DNA of 64,000 nucleotides from Papaver somniferum (GCF_003573695.1 NC_039360.1:121048336-121112335), one strand, 5' to 3'. Shown: positions 1-12,287, counted from the first letter of the stretch. Translations and numbers: made by a program. Notes: a model not told the origin generated them from the letters alone.

Positions 1-1718
1 TTTTCTGTGAACTGTTGATCTCAAATAAGTTCTGGTTGATTTACTGAATTCTTGAGAGTGATTGCTCGATAGAATTCTTACAAACGCTGTCTTGTTTTGT
101 TCTGTTGTTCAATCGTGGATTTCGAGACTTATTTATATTGTCAGAATAGTAAACACATTGATCCCAGTAAGTGTGACGGTTTCTTGCGTGAAAGAGTGGG
201 AAAGTGGGATATTTTGGTAAAATCAGTTTCATGTCGTGTGGAGACTTGATTGATCGTACACCCACTACTTTGCTAACTCCCTCAACCGCTTGCACAACTT
301 ACTCATGTTTGTCATCGTGGATGAACACACGTGTCGTAGGCCGCCAAACCAAAACCCTAATTAATATCCCCCATGTGACGTGATTGATGTCTTACGAACG
401 TGGAGTATGCAAGGCAAACGTATATTTAACTAGTTAGTTGTTGACTTGATTAGACGGTGAGTCTAAGTTTCGTTGAATCGAGCATGATTGATGAATGCTC
501 AACGATTCATGGATTGAACATGTCTGTTGAGACGTATAGCTCTTGAATCAACATGATGATAGTTTGAGCAAATATTACTCGTATGATAAATCGTTGAATA
601 TTGATAGTTGAATCAATATTACCATTCTGAGCAACGTTGCTCGCGCCTGAATAAAATTATTGAATATTGATAGTTAAATCGATATCCCTCGTTTGGGAAA
701 ATATTGTTCGTTTGAGCGAATATTGCTCGTTTGATGAATTATTGGTAGCATGACCAAATAAAATATTAATTAAAATATTGGTAGCTGGACCGAATATTAT
801 ATAAGTAATTAAAATGTTGATTGCTGGATCAACATAAAATTATTAGTGTTTAAACTTTCTCAAAATTATAATTTGCAAAGCATTCAGTTCAAAACCCTAA
901 TTTTGATCGATTGCTCATCGTAATGTCCATGTCTCAGTCCTGAGAGTTTTGGTATTTTCTGGTGTGCGTTCGAGCAATATTTTGGATTTTCAGAAGAGTT
1001 TGATCTTTTGACTGAAATTCTTGATTTTGCTCGAATGAGCAAGCATAACTTTTCCCATTTGATCAATACTTTGAGAATATTAAAATAATAATATTTTAAT
1101 ATTTCTCGTGAGTAGGCTAGTCGATTACGTGACCATTTTACTTTTTGGCCTTTTCACCGTTTGAGCAATATTCGAGAAAATATGGAAAAACCAGGGATTT
1201 TTCTCAAACAGAGGAGTTTCGTGAGATGAGGGAAATAATAATTATGAAAACATGGGATTGCAAGGTGTGGGACCGGCCATGGCTAGGGCATGGACGACCG
1301 GCTAGGTATCCCGGTCCCGTGACACCTTCCCCTATTTTTATTATTTTTCATCTTTGAAGGAAAATATGGAGAAACCGTGAGTTTTGCTCAAACAAGGAAA
1401 GTTGCTCGAATGAAGGAGTCTTCATGAGATCATGAAAATAATAAAATAAGAAAAAATAATGGAAGAGGCGTGGGGACCGGCCACAACGGCATTTCCGAAT
1501 GGCTGGTGGGCCCGGTCCCTAGGCGCTTATTTTGTTTTTTATTATTACTTTCTCTCTCCTATTTTGCGTGGGTTTCCTCGTTTGTCCAAATTTTTGAATG
1601 CTCGTTCGTGTATTTGGGTGCTCGTTCATGCATCATCGTTGAGTACACTGCACTATTTTCTTGGGGCTTACTCGGTGATAGTCCAGACGCCTGATTGTTG
1701 GATATTTATTAATAATTC

Positions 1719-1925
1719 ATGAAATTCAATCGATAATGATTCATGAAACGGAATGATAAAATGAATTGAGTGTCTATTATAATCCATGGAATTCAGCCGG
1801 GGAACTCAAGGAACAGAGTAATGAGATAAAGTGGTTATCTATTACTAATTCATGGAATCTAGCCGGGATAGCCATGGGACGGAGTAATGAGATATAATAG
1901 ATTATTTTCTAGGAATTCAGTTGGC
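1719..1925. repeat. Degenerate tandem repeat, about 65 bp unit
   Basis: Three imperfect units carry the words AATTCATGGAATTCAGCCGGG and GGAGTAATGAGATA. They lie inside the LTR-like sequence and have no coding potential. Confidence 0.5.
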
Positions 1926-2003
1926 GAATGACACTAGAGTTAATCTATGCAGAATCGAGATATGAGATAGTTGAAGCATCATATTCGTTCTGAGGTGTGT
2001 ATA

Positions 2004-2335
2004 GTCAGGTAACAACGAACGGCGTGACGTCCTGAAGGCGTTCAGCTCTCTAACAAACAATTATGTCTAGAGAACCACCCAATCATCAAGATTCTATACA
2101 CGGTCTCTCTACATAGTCAGGGAACAACGTGCAGCGTGATGTCCTGAGGGCGTTCATCTCTCTAACAAACAATTATGTCTAGAGAACCGCCCAATCATTA
2201 AGATTCAATGTAGAGGCGGGTCTCTCCATGTAGTCAGGGAACAACGAACGACGTGACGTCCTGAAGGCGTTCAACTCTCTAACAAACAATTATGTCTATA
2301 GAACCGCCCAATCATTAAGATTCTACATAAAGGTG
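2004..2335. repeat. Three tandem units of about 113 bp
   Basis: Units starting near 2005, 2117 and 2232 share AGTCAGGGAACAACG, then CGTGACGTCCTGAAGGCGTTC, then AACAAACAATTATGTCTAGAGAACC. Variation between units is mostly substitutions. This resembles the habit of the 35-51 kb LTRs, which also carry internal tandem arrays. Confidence 0.8.
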
Positions 2336-2555
2336 ATGATGAAATGTGTGAAGCATCGAAGACTCAGCCGGGGAGGCCTTTCGAGAAACATATTCATCGT
2401 AGCTCTCTGAGAGGAACGCGCACTCAGTCAGAGATCGTGAAGCGGTTCATAGATCATAAAATATGACTCATCGCATGCGTTCCTGAAGCCGGGTCAGAAA
2501 CATGCAGTATCATGATTTTACGATTTTGTCCTTTGTCGAAAATCCACCATCAACA

Positions 2556-3076
2556 ACATGTTTGAAATTTGTTCAATTTCACATTTTGGTTTGTTTCATT
2601 AGCTTTAGCTGAGATCATGTGGGTGTATCCATTAATTTGGGTAGTACGTGCAAGAGTCGATAAGACATCATAGACTATTTTAATCTTGCTACTTTCTTCT
2701 TCATGGTGTTCTATCTTCCTCTTAGTTTTTTTGGGAAATTTGGTGAATTATCACATCTTTGATTTGTCAAATATTTGATCACATTGCTAAATATGGTTAG
2801 TGATTTTATAGTTTAGGAACAAAACTGCTTTATACTAAGGTACAATAGATATTATCACCGAATACATGTTTAATTCCGTAAAGCTACTACAGTGGCACTT
2901 TATGTCTTTAGAAATAAGTTTTTTAGTTTTTTTTCCTAAGTCCAATGATATATTAAAGCAAAAAAATGTAATTACAAGAATTATACGGGGCTCAAGACCC
3001 CCACCCCCATGAACCAAAGGGGTTAAAGAAAGAAAATAGCTGTAAAGAAATAACAAAAAAAGAAGAAAAAAAGAAG
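2556..3076. other. AT-rich stretch without recognised gene
   Basis: It separates the LTR-like end from the orphan ORF. I see only AT-rich sequence with a poly-A/poly-G patch near 3050-3075, and no promoter or RNA gene. Confidence 0.4.
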
Positions 3077-3784
3077 CTACCAACGTCTATTGCCAACTCC
3101 TCTCAATTTTCTTCTTTGGTTACTAACTTTATATGGTTTAATCTTGGGAAAAATTGTAGTCATAATGTCCATATCCTCAAATACATTATAAAATTCATTG
3201 TCTTCATCATCCTCCTCATCCGAAGCATAAGCACCCGACACAAGCTTAATTGGAGATTGAGCCGTTTTCTTAGAAGACTGATTCCTTAAATCCTGCTTTT
3301 CCTTAAGATTTTCCTTTATAAAAGCAGGAATCCTAATGAATTTTATACGAATTCCATCATTTTTTATTTTGCTTACCTCATCCAATTCCTCTTTTGAAAG
3401 AAGCGAAATATCACGTTGTTCCTTTGAAGGCCTAGGGGACACTCCCATAGGAACCTTTTTACCAAGCTCGTAATTATCATCTTCAACATTGTTACCCGCA
3501 TCTGAACCCTCATCTTCTTTATGGCTCACGGAGGCAGGCCCAAGCCCAGAGTCACGGTTAGGAGAAATTTCCAAACCGTAATCAAGATTGGAATTTCGGA
3601 ATTTGGCAGCCTTTCTAGCGAATCTCCTTGCTTCCTTCCTAGCTATAATATCAACATCAACATCACCCCACTTCTGCGAACCAATACTATCAGCTGAATC
3701 GTCACTTGATTCCTCAATTTCCTGTTCACTCTCGTTTTCCTTATTCCAACTAATATCATCATTATCAATGCCTAGAATAACCAC
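3077..3784 (-). CDS. Orphan acidic protein of 235 residues, function unknown
   Basis: An uninterrupted ORF starts at an ATG at 3784. The N-terminal third is very acidic (EQEIEESSDDSAD). A basic patch follows (RKEARRFARKAAKF, around residues 50-63), then a second acidic tract (SDEEDDEDNE, around 189-198), and a basic end (RRKLRGVGNRRW). No signal peptide, membrane segment or catalytic motif is visible. It lies between two copies of related LTR sequence (1-2555 and 3785-4850), so it may be a retroelement-borne ORF or a terminal exon of a lost gene. I do not recognise the family. An ORF this long in AT-rich plant DNA suggests recent constraint or recent insertion. Confidence 0.35.
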   Translation of the reverse strand: MVILGIDNDDISWNKENESEQEIEESSDDSADSIGSQKWGDVDVDIIARKEARRFARKAAKFRNSNLDYGLEISPNRDSGLGPASVSHKEDEGSDAGNNVEDDNYELGKKVPMGVSPRPSKEQRDISLLSKEELDEVSKIKNDGIRIKFIRIPAFIKENLKEKQDLRNQSSKKTAQSPIKLVSGAYASDEEDDEDNEFYNVFEDMDIMTTIFPKIKPYKVSNQRRKLRGVGNRRW

Positions 3785-4850
3785 TTAAAATAATGGTTGA
3801 TAGACGAACCAAATTTTGGTTAATGAACCAATAAAATACTGATAGCTGGATCAGTAGTAAATTCTCAGATATTGATAACTGGATTAACATGAGAAATACT
3901 GCAACTCGAATATCGATAGCTGAATCAATAGAAATATTGCCCTGAGCAATTAAATATTGATAGTTGAATCAATACTGCCAGAAATGGCGGTTCTGAACCT
4001 TGTTGGTCGTGACCCATTGCTAGCTGAAGCAATTAGGGTATTGCCAAATAGAGCATTGATGATTAAAGAAAGTATTGCTAGTCAGAACAAATATTGTTAG
4101 ATCCATGAATAATTGGTAGCAAGACCAAATAAAATATTAATTAATTGAATATTACTTAATTGATTAGTTTAAATATTGTTTGTTGGATCAATATTAAAAT
4201 ATTGGTGTTTGAACATGTTCAGAATTATGCTAGACATAGCATTTAGTTCAAAACCCTAATTATGATCAATGGATGATCGACTGAGAGTCAACCGACGATT
4301 GAGAGAGGGACTGCCTCTACTAGTGATTGACCGGCCATATAGTATTTGGATGCTAGACTGAGCATTTACCAAACTCCTTTGTAGAGAAGTTGGTGAAAGG
4401 ATGATTAATTGCTATTTAATCATTATTAAATTGTGCTTGACTGAGCAATAGGTAGTAGAACCTGATCATGGAGAGAAAAGGACCGACCAAGAGGTGTAAA
4501 ACCGGCCCTTGGTGGTCGTGGGACCAGCTGACGGTGGGTGGATGACCATTCCTAGTTGCAAGAAGGAGTTTGAACCAATTATGGACTCTAGATGATTAAT
4601 TATGTCAAAAATCATCAAAAGAGGTGAGACCGGCTTCCGCAAGCCAAAGGGACGGCCATGACCGGTCATGGTGGCGTGCCCTGTCGCCATGCTCTTCGCG
4701 GACCAATCCTGAGCATTTTGGTATCTTCTGATGGTCCAACGAGCATTATTTCATCCTTGTATGAAGAATTTGAGTTTAACTGAAACTCTTAATAGTGGTG
4801 GAAGGACTTAATATATTAGTGGTGGTTGAGTTTATTATCATAGGGAGGTA
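3785..4850 (-). repeat. Second, diverged copy of the left LTR-like sequence
   Basis: It repeats in order the words seen at 590-1050: ATATTGATAGCTGGATCA, AAAATATTGGTGTTTGAAC, TTCAAAACCCTAAT, then CCTGAGCATTTTGGTATCTTCTG. It also carries the GACCGGCC-rich block seen at 1270-1500. The homology is patchy, so an old copy is likely. Confidence 0.5.
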
Positions 4851-5583
4851 GACCAATTTTTTTTTTTGCTAATTCAAAGCGTGTAAATGATATTGGATAA
4901 TGTGTATACATATTTGCAGTCTTAATACACAAATACATATATTCATGTATGAACTTATAAGACCTTTAAGAATTTTTTGATACTTTTCTAGCCAATTCAA
5001 TGTGTGTAAAAGATATTTTGAAACGAATTGAAGAGCATGTTTCGAGAACATCAAAGATATCCATCTTAATGGAATTGTAAATGAAGTTGTTTTAATCGAA
5101 TAATAAATCGTCGATGGAATTAGATAAGAAGTGGAGGGAAATAAGTACGGAGATACTAAAAGCTTCATGCCAAAAATCTTTAAACATGCACAAAAAGTTG
5201 GAAATGTTTTGGCTTCAACAAAAAGGTGTCAATAGTAATGATATCTTACACATCCTCAAATTAAAAGATGCGATGACAATTCAACAAGCTACATCCTTGT
5301 CTAAAACAACTATAGATAAGTATTTTTATTTTTGAGCATCCTTGTTCATTTCTTGGCAAAGATAAATCTACGACCAGGGTGAATTCTTACGGCTCTTAAC
5401 TCATTGAAACGTGCATTAATTCATCTTTGATTTTAAGATTCCGACCAAAATAGAGAACAAGGAAAAATAAGGAAAGGTTCATAGTCTTGATCTTCAAGAT
5501 TCACTCTCGCTTTCAGTTTGACCAAGTTTGCGTATGTTAGCGACGGTCAGGGTTTCATTCTGAATACATAAGTCTATGGCTAA
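4851..5583. other. Unassigned AT-rich sequence with a short ORF
   Basis: One plus ORF (5114-5335, 73 residues) has no motif I recognise and no promoter signal. The rest is AT-rich. The end of this stretch shares sequence with the right flank of the Athila insertion. Confidence 0.3.
5376..5495. repeat. Left copy of a duplicated flank (partner 16848-16960)
   Basis: Both copies read roughly CTTACGGCTCTTAACTCATTG, then AAACGTGCATTAAT, then TTTAAGATTC, then a stretch ending ATAGTCTTGA. The right copy begins a few bases after the Athila target duplication, while the left copy ends about 90 bases before it. Copies differ at roughly a quarter of positions by eye. Confidence 0.6.
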
Positions 5584-5588
5584 GGTAA
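5584..5588. repeat. Target-site duplication GGTAA, left copy
   Basis: GGTAA immediately precedes the TG of the left LTR and recurs at 16839-16843 directly after the CA of the right LTR. Confidence 0.9.
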
Positions 5589-7166
5589 TGATGGATTTCA
5601 AATAGTGATTGTAGTTGTAGTGGTAAAAAGGGGTCTTTTCAGACTTGTGAAGAAAACAATTTTTCTAGATTTAAATTAAACAGGCAAATAAATAAAATAG
5701 TTCAAACCTTTAGAGAAAATACCAAGACTAGGATTCCACCATTGAACAATTAAATAGTAAACTCTAAATAATATTCATGCAATTCTATCTTTAAAAATAA
5801 TTCTAATATTTGCCTCAAATATATTTTTGAAGTAATAATTGTAATCACAAAGTATAAAACATCAAAAGTTTTTAAAACCCAGCATGCTTCATCAAAATAA
5901 TTCACAACTATTCAATAAAAACTAATATTTCAAATTCAATTCCATGCAAATAATCAAATAATAATATTGCAATAAATTATACCAATCAATATGGATCAAT
6001 GGCTTCCTCCGTCGTCTCGGCTAATGGGTTTAGCTCCTCATCCCAAAAACATAATCATAAGATGTATCCATGGCTTAATAATGTGTTTTTATTGATGAAA
6101 ATGGTGTAAAAAGAAGTTTGCAACGCTGTATAAATGTTACATCGTCACTGTTACAATGCTATTGCAGCTTATAATCGACACAAGTGAACTGCAGTAGAAA
6201 AACGACACCTATTTCTCGCTGTAAGCACTGTTGAAGAACGACACTTCAGAAGCGTGTTCTTCGTCTTCTTCTTCCTCCTCGAGCAGCAGCAGCAGTAACA
6301 ACAAATTCTCTGTAACTTCTTTGTTTCCGGCTCTAAACTCCTCCTAACTCTCCTCCTAAAACTTTCTAACCCCTCTAAGACTCGAAGCAATGCTTTATAT
6401 AGCCAACAGAACCAAAATTCTCGTGCAAATCCGAGAGTATTTCTCTTTTTTTCTTCTCGAGCAGTTGAGAGAATAATCTCTTTTCTGTTGCTTTGTACGC
6501 GTCCTCTGGCCAGTTATTACGCTCCAAACTTCTCTTAAGACTTGAACAAGACTAGGTGCATAGTTATCTAGCGTAAAAGTCTTCCACAAATCTCTCACAA
6601 ATATTTGAAAGTGAACAACACGGTACGTCCTGTTGACTTTGATTTGATCCATCTCCCGGTCATTCCAGCCCAATTGGTTGGGTGAATTGCTTATACTGAT
6701 CTTTTTAGTCTAGGAAGTCCAGCCCATGAAAAGTCCGATGTTGAATTTCCTTAAAACTGCTCAAATTCGAACCCCTAAAACTGTTCTTCTGCAGAGTTCT
6801 TTTCCCGCCAAAATCCAGTTTTGAAACTTGAAGATGACCTCCCCTATCCAGTTCCGGTGTCCCTTTAGTACATGCCCTGAAATGGGTGCCCCTATCCAAA
6901 TTAGGGGTGCCTTTAGCAATTCTTCTGGGATGTTTTCCGCACTTTTTCGGGGTTCCTCCGGGGTATTTCTGGGTACTTCCGGTACACTTCGGGGAGCTTC
7001 CGTATGCTATCTACGGAGGTCCAAATGCCATATTTTAGCCAATTCGCCACAAAGTCTTATTCTTCCAAAAACACCTACAAATAAATAAAATAACCAAATA
7101 AGTACGATATCGAGCACTAACAATATATACAAATGAGCTATATTAGACACATAAATGCGTCTATCA
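5589..7166 (-). repeat. Athila 3' LTR (left copy)
   Basis: It starts TGATGGATTTC and ends GCGTCTATCA. In transcription orientation (minus) it is the 3' LTR. A TATA-like TATATAAAG lies on the minus strand at 6393-6401. It is 1578 bp and aligns along its whole length with 15263-16838; most differences are one-base indels in homopolymers. Confidence 0.93.
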
Positions 7167-7181
7167 AATACCCCCAAACTT
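7167..7181 (-). promoter_or_regulatory. Polypurine tract of the Athila element
   Basis: The minus strand reads AAGTTTGGGGGTATT directly before the 3' LTR. This is the expected primer for plus-strand DNA synthesis. Confidence 0.8.
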
Positions 7182-8665
7182 ATTATTTGCTAGTCCTCGA
7201 GCAAATCAAAATACAAAATAAAATCCTAACTCACTGTCGCAGGCATCGTCGATTGCATTTAGCGTATGCAATAAGCCTTTAAACCCCTAGGTGGCCCTAG
7301 TGGCCGAGTTATAGTCTCGGGAGGGCTTACTAGAGATATACCCACAAAACCTTTACTCCTAATTGGTCACAAGTATCCAAAGAGCTATGAGGACATACAT
7401 ATTCTCAACCTATCTCCAAGTAACTAGAATGCCAGAGAAATTAAAGGTGTCAGCTCTAAAGCTAACTGAAGAAAAGGGGAGACACATCCACACGACTGCT
7501 AGATAAAGAGATATCCGCTATACAGCTAGATAAACATTGTAAGATGCGTCCGCTGCTTTACAGCTGGATAAGATTAGGAGAGAGATAAAAATGAGAGGGA
7601 CATCTGCTATACAGCTGGACTAATTACGTGTGATGAGTTAAACCAGTGCTAGAAAGATCTTGTGCCAGATTGAAAGCAGACTAACAAAGCAACCAAAATG
7701 CATCTTTCTTCGACTCTCTCACAGTGCCCAGTAGAAACAACGCCTTCTTCGGTCTTCAACTGTTGATGATAAACTCTCGAACCCATAGAACCTTGACAAT
7801 TAACTCTTCTCTTCGATTTCTTGCTTGACTTATAAATTTCTTCTTCCCTATGGCCTTATTGAACAAAAGAACGTAATGATTTCATTTTTTTTTTTTTTTT
7901 TTTTTTCATTTTTTTTTTGCTTTTTTTTTTTGTTTAAAATAAATAATAAAATTACAAGACAAAAATTTACATGGCCATGAGAGAAGGACTTTCAAAACTT
8001 AGATCTTCGCAACTTGTGATGTCTTGGTATCATGGATTCCAACAACTTATATCATTTGCTCTTATAACTTCAACTTTGATTTTTGAATTATTCTCTTCTA
8101 TTGTTGCTTCTAAACCTAAAACGTCTTCACTTTCTTCATAGATTTTGATGTAGCTCCGCTTGTTGATGATGATAAGTTTCTACTGAGAGAGAGTCGCAAT
8201 CCAGTAACTAAGACTACATTGTGAGGTTGCTTTGTCTTTCTGGCATTTCCTGACCTACTTGCCTTTCCATCATGTATGGTTAGGTCCATCACGGTTACCC
8301 TCTAAAAAGAACAAGTTCTCTCCTGAATTTCAAGGATCTCAATGTCTTTTTCTCTAATGTCTCAATAAGTTGTTATCTGTAGCATTCCAATTTCTATCTT
8401 TTCGGTGAGAAACAGTATGTAAACTTAGCTAACCGGATACCATGTGACGCTAGAAGTTTCAAAAGTGCAACTAAAAAGTTTCTCCCATACCCCCAAACTT
8501 AAATCTAACATTGTCCTCAATGTTTCGCATGAAAGAACAGTACCAAAAATATAAGTAACATGAGGAAATAGTAAAGAGAGAGTTCGGAAAGATAGTACCT
8601 GAGTGAAGTGAAACCAAAAACTGAATACAAAAATTATACAACATACAAATCGCCTCGATGGTCAA
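7182..8665 (-). other. Athila 3' untranslated region, no env-like ORF
   Basis: About 1.5 kb between integrase and the polypurine tract has no credible ORF. It holds three short repeats of ATCCGCTATACAGCTGGATA type (7510-7620), a long T-rich tract (7887-7932) and a second polypurine-like tract. Some Athila elements carry an envelope-like gene here; this copy does not show one. Confidence 0.6.
8486..8504 (-). promoter_or_regulatory. Second polypurine-like tract inside the element
   Basis: The minus strand carries TTTAAGTTTGGGGGTATGG, nearly the same core as the true tract at 7167-7181. It sits just after the integrase C-terminal region. Confidence 0.5.
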
Positions 8666-8941
8666 TCAAGGGTAAACAGGGTCCTCCAGAGGGACCTCCT
8701 CAACATCATCTGTAGGAAAAGGCTCTAAAAAGGGCTTCAATCTCTGACCGTTAACCTTTGAAGAACTAGTACCATCTGATGTCTCAATCTCAATAGCGCC
8801 ATGAGGAAAAACAGTACGGACCACAAAAGGACCTGTCCACCGAGAGCGCAGTTTCCCGGGGAATAGATGCAAACGAGTGTCATACAGAAGAACTTTTTGA
8901 CCTGGAGAAAATGACTTCCGTAATATGTTTCTATCATGCAC
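8666..8941 (-). pseudogene. Integrase C-terminal domain fragment (Athila pol)
   Basis: The 91-residue open stretch contains GPY/F-type motif residues (RWTGPFVVRTVFPHGAIEI) and ends at a stop after PLEDPVYP. This domain aids DNA binding in gypsy integrases. It is out of frame with the core at 8957-9562, so pol is broken by a frameshift near 8950. Confidence 0.8.
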
Positions 8942-8956
8942 AATTTCATTTTGTTC

Positions 8957-9562
8957 TTATACTCCTTCACTATCGTAAGCATCTATACGAATCTCGTCCA
9001 ACTCATTGAGCTGGAGTTTCCTATGGGCTCCTGCCTTGTCAAGTGAAAAATTTAGCTGCTTAACAGCCCAATAAGCTCTGTGTTCTAACTCAACAGGTAA
9101 GTGACATGCCTTGCCATAAACAAGCCGATAAGGCGACATTCCAATGGGGGTCTTAAACGCAGTACGGTAAGCCCATAAGGCATCAGTAAGCCTAGACGAC
9201 CAGTCTTTCCGATTAGGATTAACTGTTTTCTCTAATATACGTTTTATCTCCCTATTGGAAACCTCTACCTGACCACTAGTCTGTGGATGATACGGGGTAG
9301 CTACCTTATGTGTAATACCATATTTCTTCATCAGAAGCCTAAAAGTCCCATTACAAAAGTGCGACCCTCCATCACTAATTATAGCTCGCGGTGTACCAAA
9401 ACGTGTAAGTATATTATTTTTCAAGAACTCAATCACAACCCTATGGTCATTGGTTTTACACGCAACCGCCTCAATCCACTTAGAGACATAGTCTACGGCG
9501 ACAAGGATGTATAGGTTACCAAAAGAATTAGGAAACGGACCCATAAAGTCAATACCCCACAC
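8957..9562 (-). pseudogene. Integrase catalytic core (Athila pol)
   Basis: It opens [11 protein letters not shown] with the first catalytic Asp. The second is in SDGGSHF, and the Glu is in the stretch following [20 protein letters not shown]. The D,D(35)E arrangement is the retroviral-type integrase core that joins cDNA ends to target DNA. The N-terminal HHCC zinc region, expected at 9563-9720, is frame-disrupted. It ends at a frameshift into the C-terminal domain. Confidence 0.88.
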
Positions 9563-9728
9563 ATCAAAGACCTCAACAATTAAAAGGGTTCAAGGGCATC
9601 ATGTTCCTACGGGAAATGGTTCCTAATTTCTGGCATCGTTCACAAGTAACGCAGTAACTGTGGGAGTCTTTAAACAACGAAGGCCAATAGAATCCACACT
9701 GCAATATTTAGCAGCAGTTTTCTTAGCA

Positions 9729-10457
9729 CTAAATGACCCCCACAAGCATGATCATGACAAAAGGAAATAATACTGGACTGGTCACTCTCAGGTATACATC
9801 TCCTAATAATCTGGTCTGGGCAATACTTAAACAAATAAGGATCATCCCAAAAAAGTGCTTAACCTCAGCTAAAAATCTAGAACGATCTTGTTTACCCCAA
9901 TGTTGGGGCATTCGACCAGTACAAGATAGTTCACTATTTGCATACCAAGGTAATTGGGTAACAAAGAACAATTGTTCATCAGGAAAGCTATCCCTTATAG
10001 GAAGGGAATCATCTGGGGAACTAACAACTAGCCTAGACAAGTGATCTGCTACAACATTTTCGGCACCCTTTTTGTCTCTAATGTCTGGAGAAAACTCTTG
10101 CAACAACAGAATCCACCTAATCAATCTAGGTTTAGTATCCTTCTTAGACAAAAGATATTTTAAAGCAGCATGATCAGTATATATGATGATCTTAGAACCT
10201 AAGAGATAGGGTCTAAACTTGTCTAAGGCAAACACAATGGCTAATAGTTCCTTCTCGGTAGTGGTATAGTTCAACTGGGCATCATTCAGAGTTTTGCTAG
10301 CATAGTAAATCACATGAAGTAACTTATTTTCTCGCTGACCTAGCACAACACCAATAGCATAATCTGAAGCATCACACATGATCTCAAAGGGTAGGTTCCA
10401 GTTGGGTGCCTGGACTATGGGGGCGGGGTGTAGTGAGTAATGACTTAAGCTTCTCAA
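9729..10457 (-). pseudogene. RNase H domain and connection (Athila pol)
   Basis: The domain reads [15 protein letters not shown] (first Asp), [15 protein letters not shown] (Glu) and [11 protein letters not shown] (Asp), followed by RPRLIRW-like and ADHLSRL segments typical of gypsy RT-RNase H. It degrades the RNA strand during reverse transcription. It overlaps the preceding RT ORF in another frame, which marks a frameshift near 10390-10450. Confidence 0.85.
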
Positions 10458-10912
10458 AAGCCTCTAAACAAGCATCATCAAAGACAAACTTAACATCTTT
10501 TGCAAGCAAATTGCAAAGAGGTCTAGACATCAAGCTAAAATCCTTAATGAAACGACGATAAAAACCAGCATGCCCTAAGAATGACCTAATATCTCTTACG
10601 GTTTTTGGGACCGGTAAAGTTTTAATAAGGTCAACTTTGGCTCTATCCACCTCTATACCCTTTGAAGATACAATATGCCCTAAACAATTCCTGAACGAAC
10701 CATAAAGTGACATTTCTCCCAATTAAGCACTAAATTTTTTCCTTACACCTAGTCAAAACTAATGACAAATGATGCAAGCACTCATCGAAAGACGAACCAA
10801 ACACTGAAAAATCATCCATAAAGACCTCCAAGAACCGTTCTACCATGTCAGAAAATATGCTCATCATGCAACGCTGAAAAGTCGCAGGGGCATTACATAG
10901 CCCGAAAGGCAT
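10384..10912 (-). pseudogene. Reverse transcriptase palm and thumb (Athila pol)
   Basis: Two abutting open stretches (10730-10912 and 10384-10722) cover MPFGLCNAPATFQRCM, the catalytic FMDDF, and then LGHIVSSKGIEVD and FLGHAGFYRRFIKDF. The active-site motif is FMDD rather than YxDD, as is common in this lineage. A stop and frame change separate the two halves near 10725. Confidence 0.87.
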
Positions 10913-11009
10913 GCGTCTATACGCAAAGGTACCAAAGGGACAGGTAAAAGTGGTTTTCTCCTGGTCTTCTCTGGGGCAATAACGATCTGATTATATCCAG
11001 AGTAGCCAT

Positions 11010-12287
11010 CTAAAAAGCATAGTGACTATGTCCAGCTAATCTCTCTAGCATCTGGTCGATGAAGGGAAGGGGAAAGTGGTCCTTCCTAGTGACCTTGTTC
11101 AATTTCCTATAGTCAATACAAACACGCCAACCCGTGGTCACTCGAGTCGGGATTAACTCATTGTTATCATTCTGGACTACAGTAATACCAGATTTCTTGG
11201 GAACAACCTGAACGGGGCTGACCCACTTACTGTCTGAAATAGGGTAGATAATGCCTGCATCTAATAGCTTAAGAACCTCAGTTCGAACTACTTCTTTCAT
11301 ATTAGGGTTTAGTCGACGTTGCATCTCCCTAGAAGGTTTGGTGTCTTCCTCTAAATAGATCTGATGCATACAAACAGTAGGACTTATACCCTTAATGTCT
11401 GCTATGGTCCACCCTAAAGCTTCCTTGTTGTTTTGAAGGACGGTTACTAGCCTACTTTCCTGATCTCTATCCAAGTCGGAAGAAACAATCACAGGTAAAG
11501 TCTCAGACGGGCCTAAAAACACATACTTCAGGGTATCTGGCAATGGTTTTAGGTCCAACTTAGGAGGCTCTTCTAAAGAAGGAACTAGGGTAGACTTAGA
11601 AACTGGTAGTGGTTCGAACTTAGGTTTCCATCCATTACTAGTATCTAACAAAGGGGTTGAATCTAACAAAGCATTCACCTCATTAATTACATTATCATCA
11701 TCAAAATCAATCCCAAAGTGAGCTAGGCATTTTTCTAATGGATCTTCTAACAAAGTGTTTGGTAATGACTCCTCGACTAATGTTCCTATCATGTTCACCT
11801 CTTCTATATTCGAGTCATCTAGTTCAGAGGGTAGCTTACTAATATTAAAAATGTTCAGCTCAATAGTCATATTACCAAAAGACAAATTCATAATACCATT
11901 TCGACAGTTAATGATCGCATTGGATGTAGCTAAAAACGGGCGACCTAAAATCACTGGTATTTGGTTCTCTGGGTCAGGGACAGGTTGGGTATCTAGGATA
12001 ACAAAATCCACTGGATAAATAAACTTGTCAACCTCTATGAGAACATCCTCGATCACACCACGAGGAATTTTAACGGACCTATCAGCTAACTGAAGTGTCA
12101 TCTGGGTAGGTTTCATCTCACCAAGTCCTAGCTTAAGGTACACATGATATGGAAGTAAATTCACACTGGCTCCTAAGTCAAGCAAAGCTTTCTCAACACG
12201 GTACTTACCTATTGTACAAGCAATGGTAGGGGACCCTGGGTCTTTATACTTAGGAGTAGTGGTAGTATTCTGAATAATAGAACTCAC
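11010..12287 (-). pseudogene. Protease and reverse transcriptase fingers (Athila pol)
   Basis: The protease-like part carries KALLDLGASVNLLP, where the usual D[S/T]GA is DLGAS, and later ILGRPFLAT. The RT start follows with KWVSPVQVVPKKSG, then GWRVCIDYRKLN and KDHFPLPFIDQML. The ORF is 425 residues long and stops at 11009, just before the MPFGLCNAP segment. The protease matures the polyprotein and RT copies RNA to DNA. Confidence 0.88.

Larger units (their letters stand above)
1..2555 (-). repeat. LTR-like sequence of a Tat-type retroelement, cut by the window edge
   Basis: The right end, CCACCATCAACA at 2544-2555, matches the ends of the three LTRs of the 35.4-51.6 kb element. The block near 345-400 (CCGCCAAACC, then a CCCCCATGTGACGTGATTGATGTC stretch) also resembles their 35950-36010 region. 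The sequence between is AT-rich and full of short motifs built on TTGAATCAATATT and TTGCTCG. No PBS or polypurine tract lies beyond 2555, so this looks like a solo or truncated LTR. Family assignment is inference; the shared terminus is seen directly. Confidence 0.5.

Noticed and set aside
9733..10044. Plus-strand ORF inside the Athila pol region
   Set aside because: Antisense shadow of the RNase H region; no recognisable domain.
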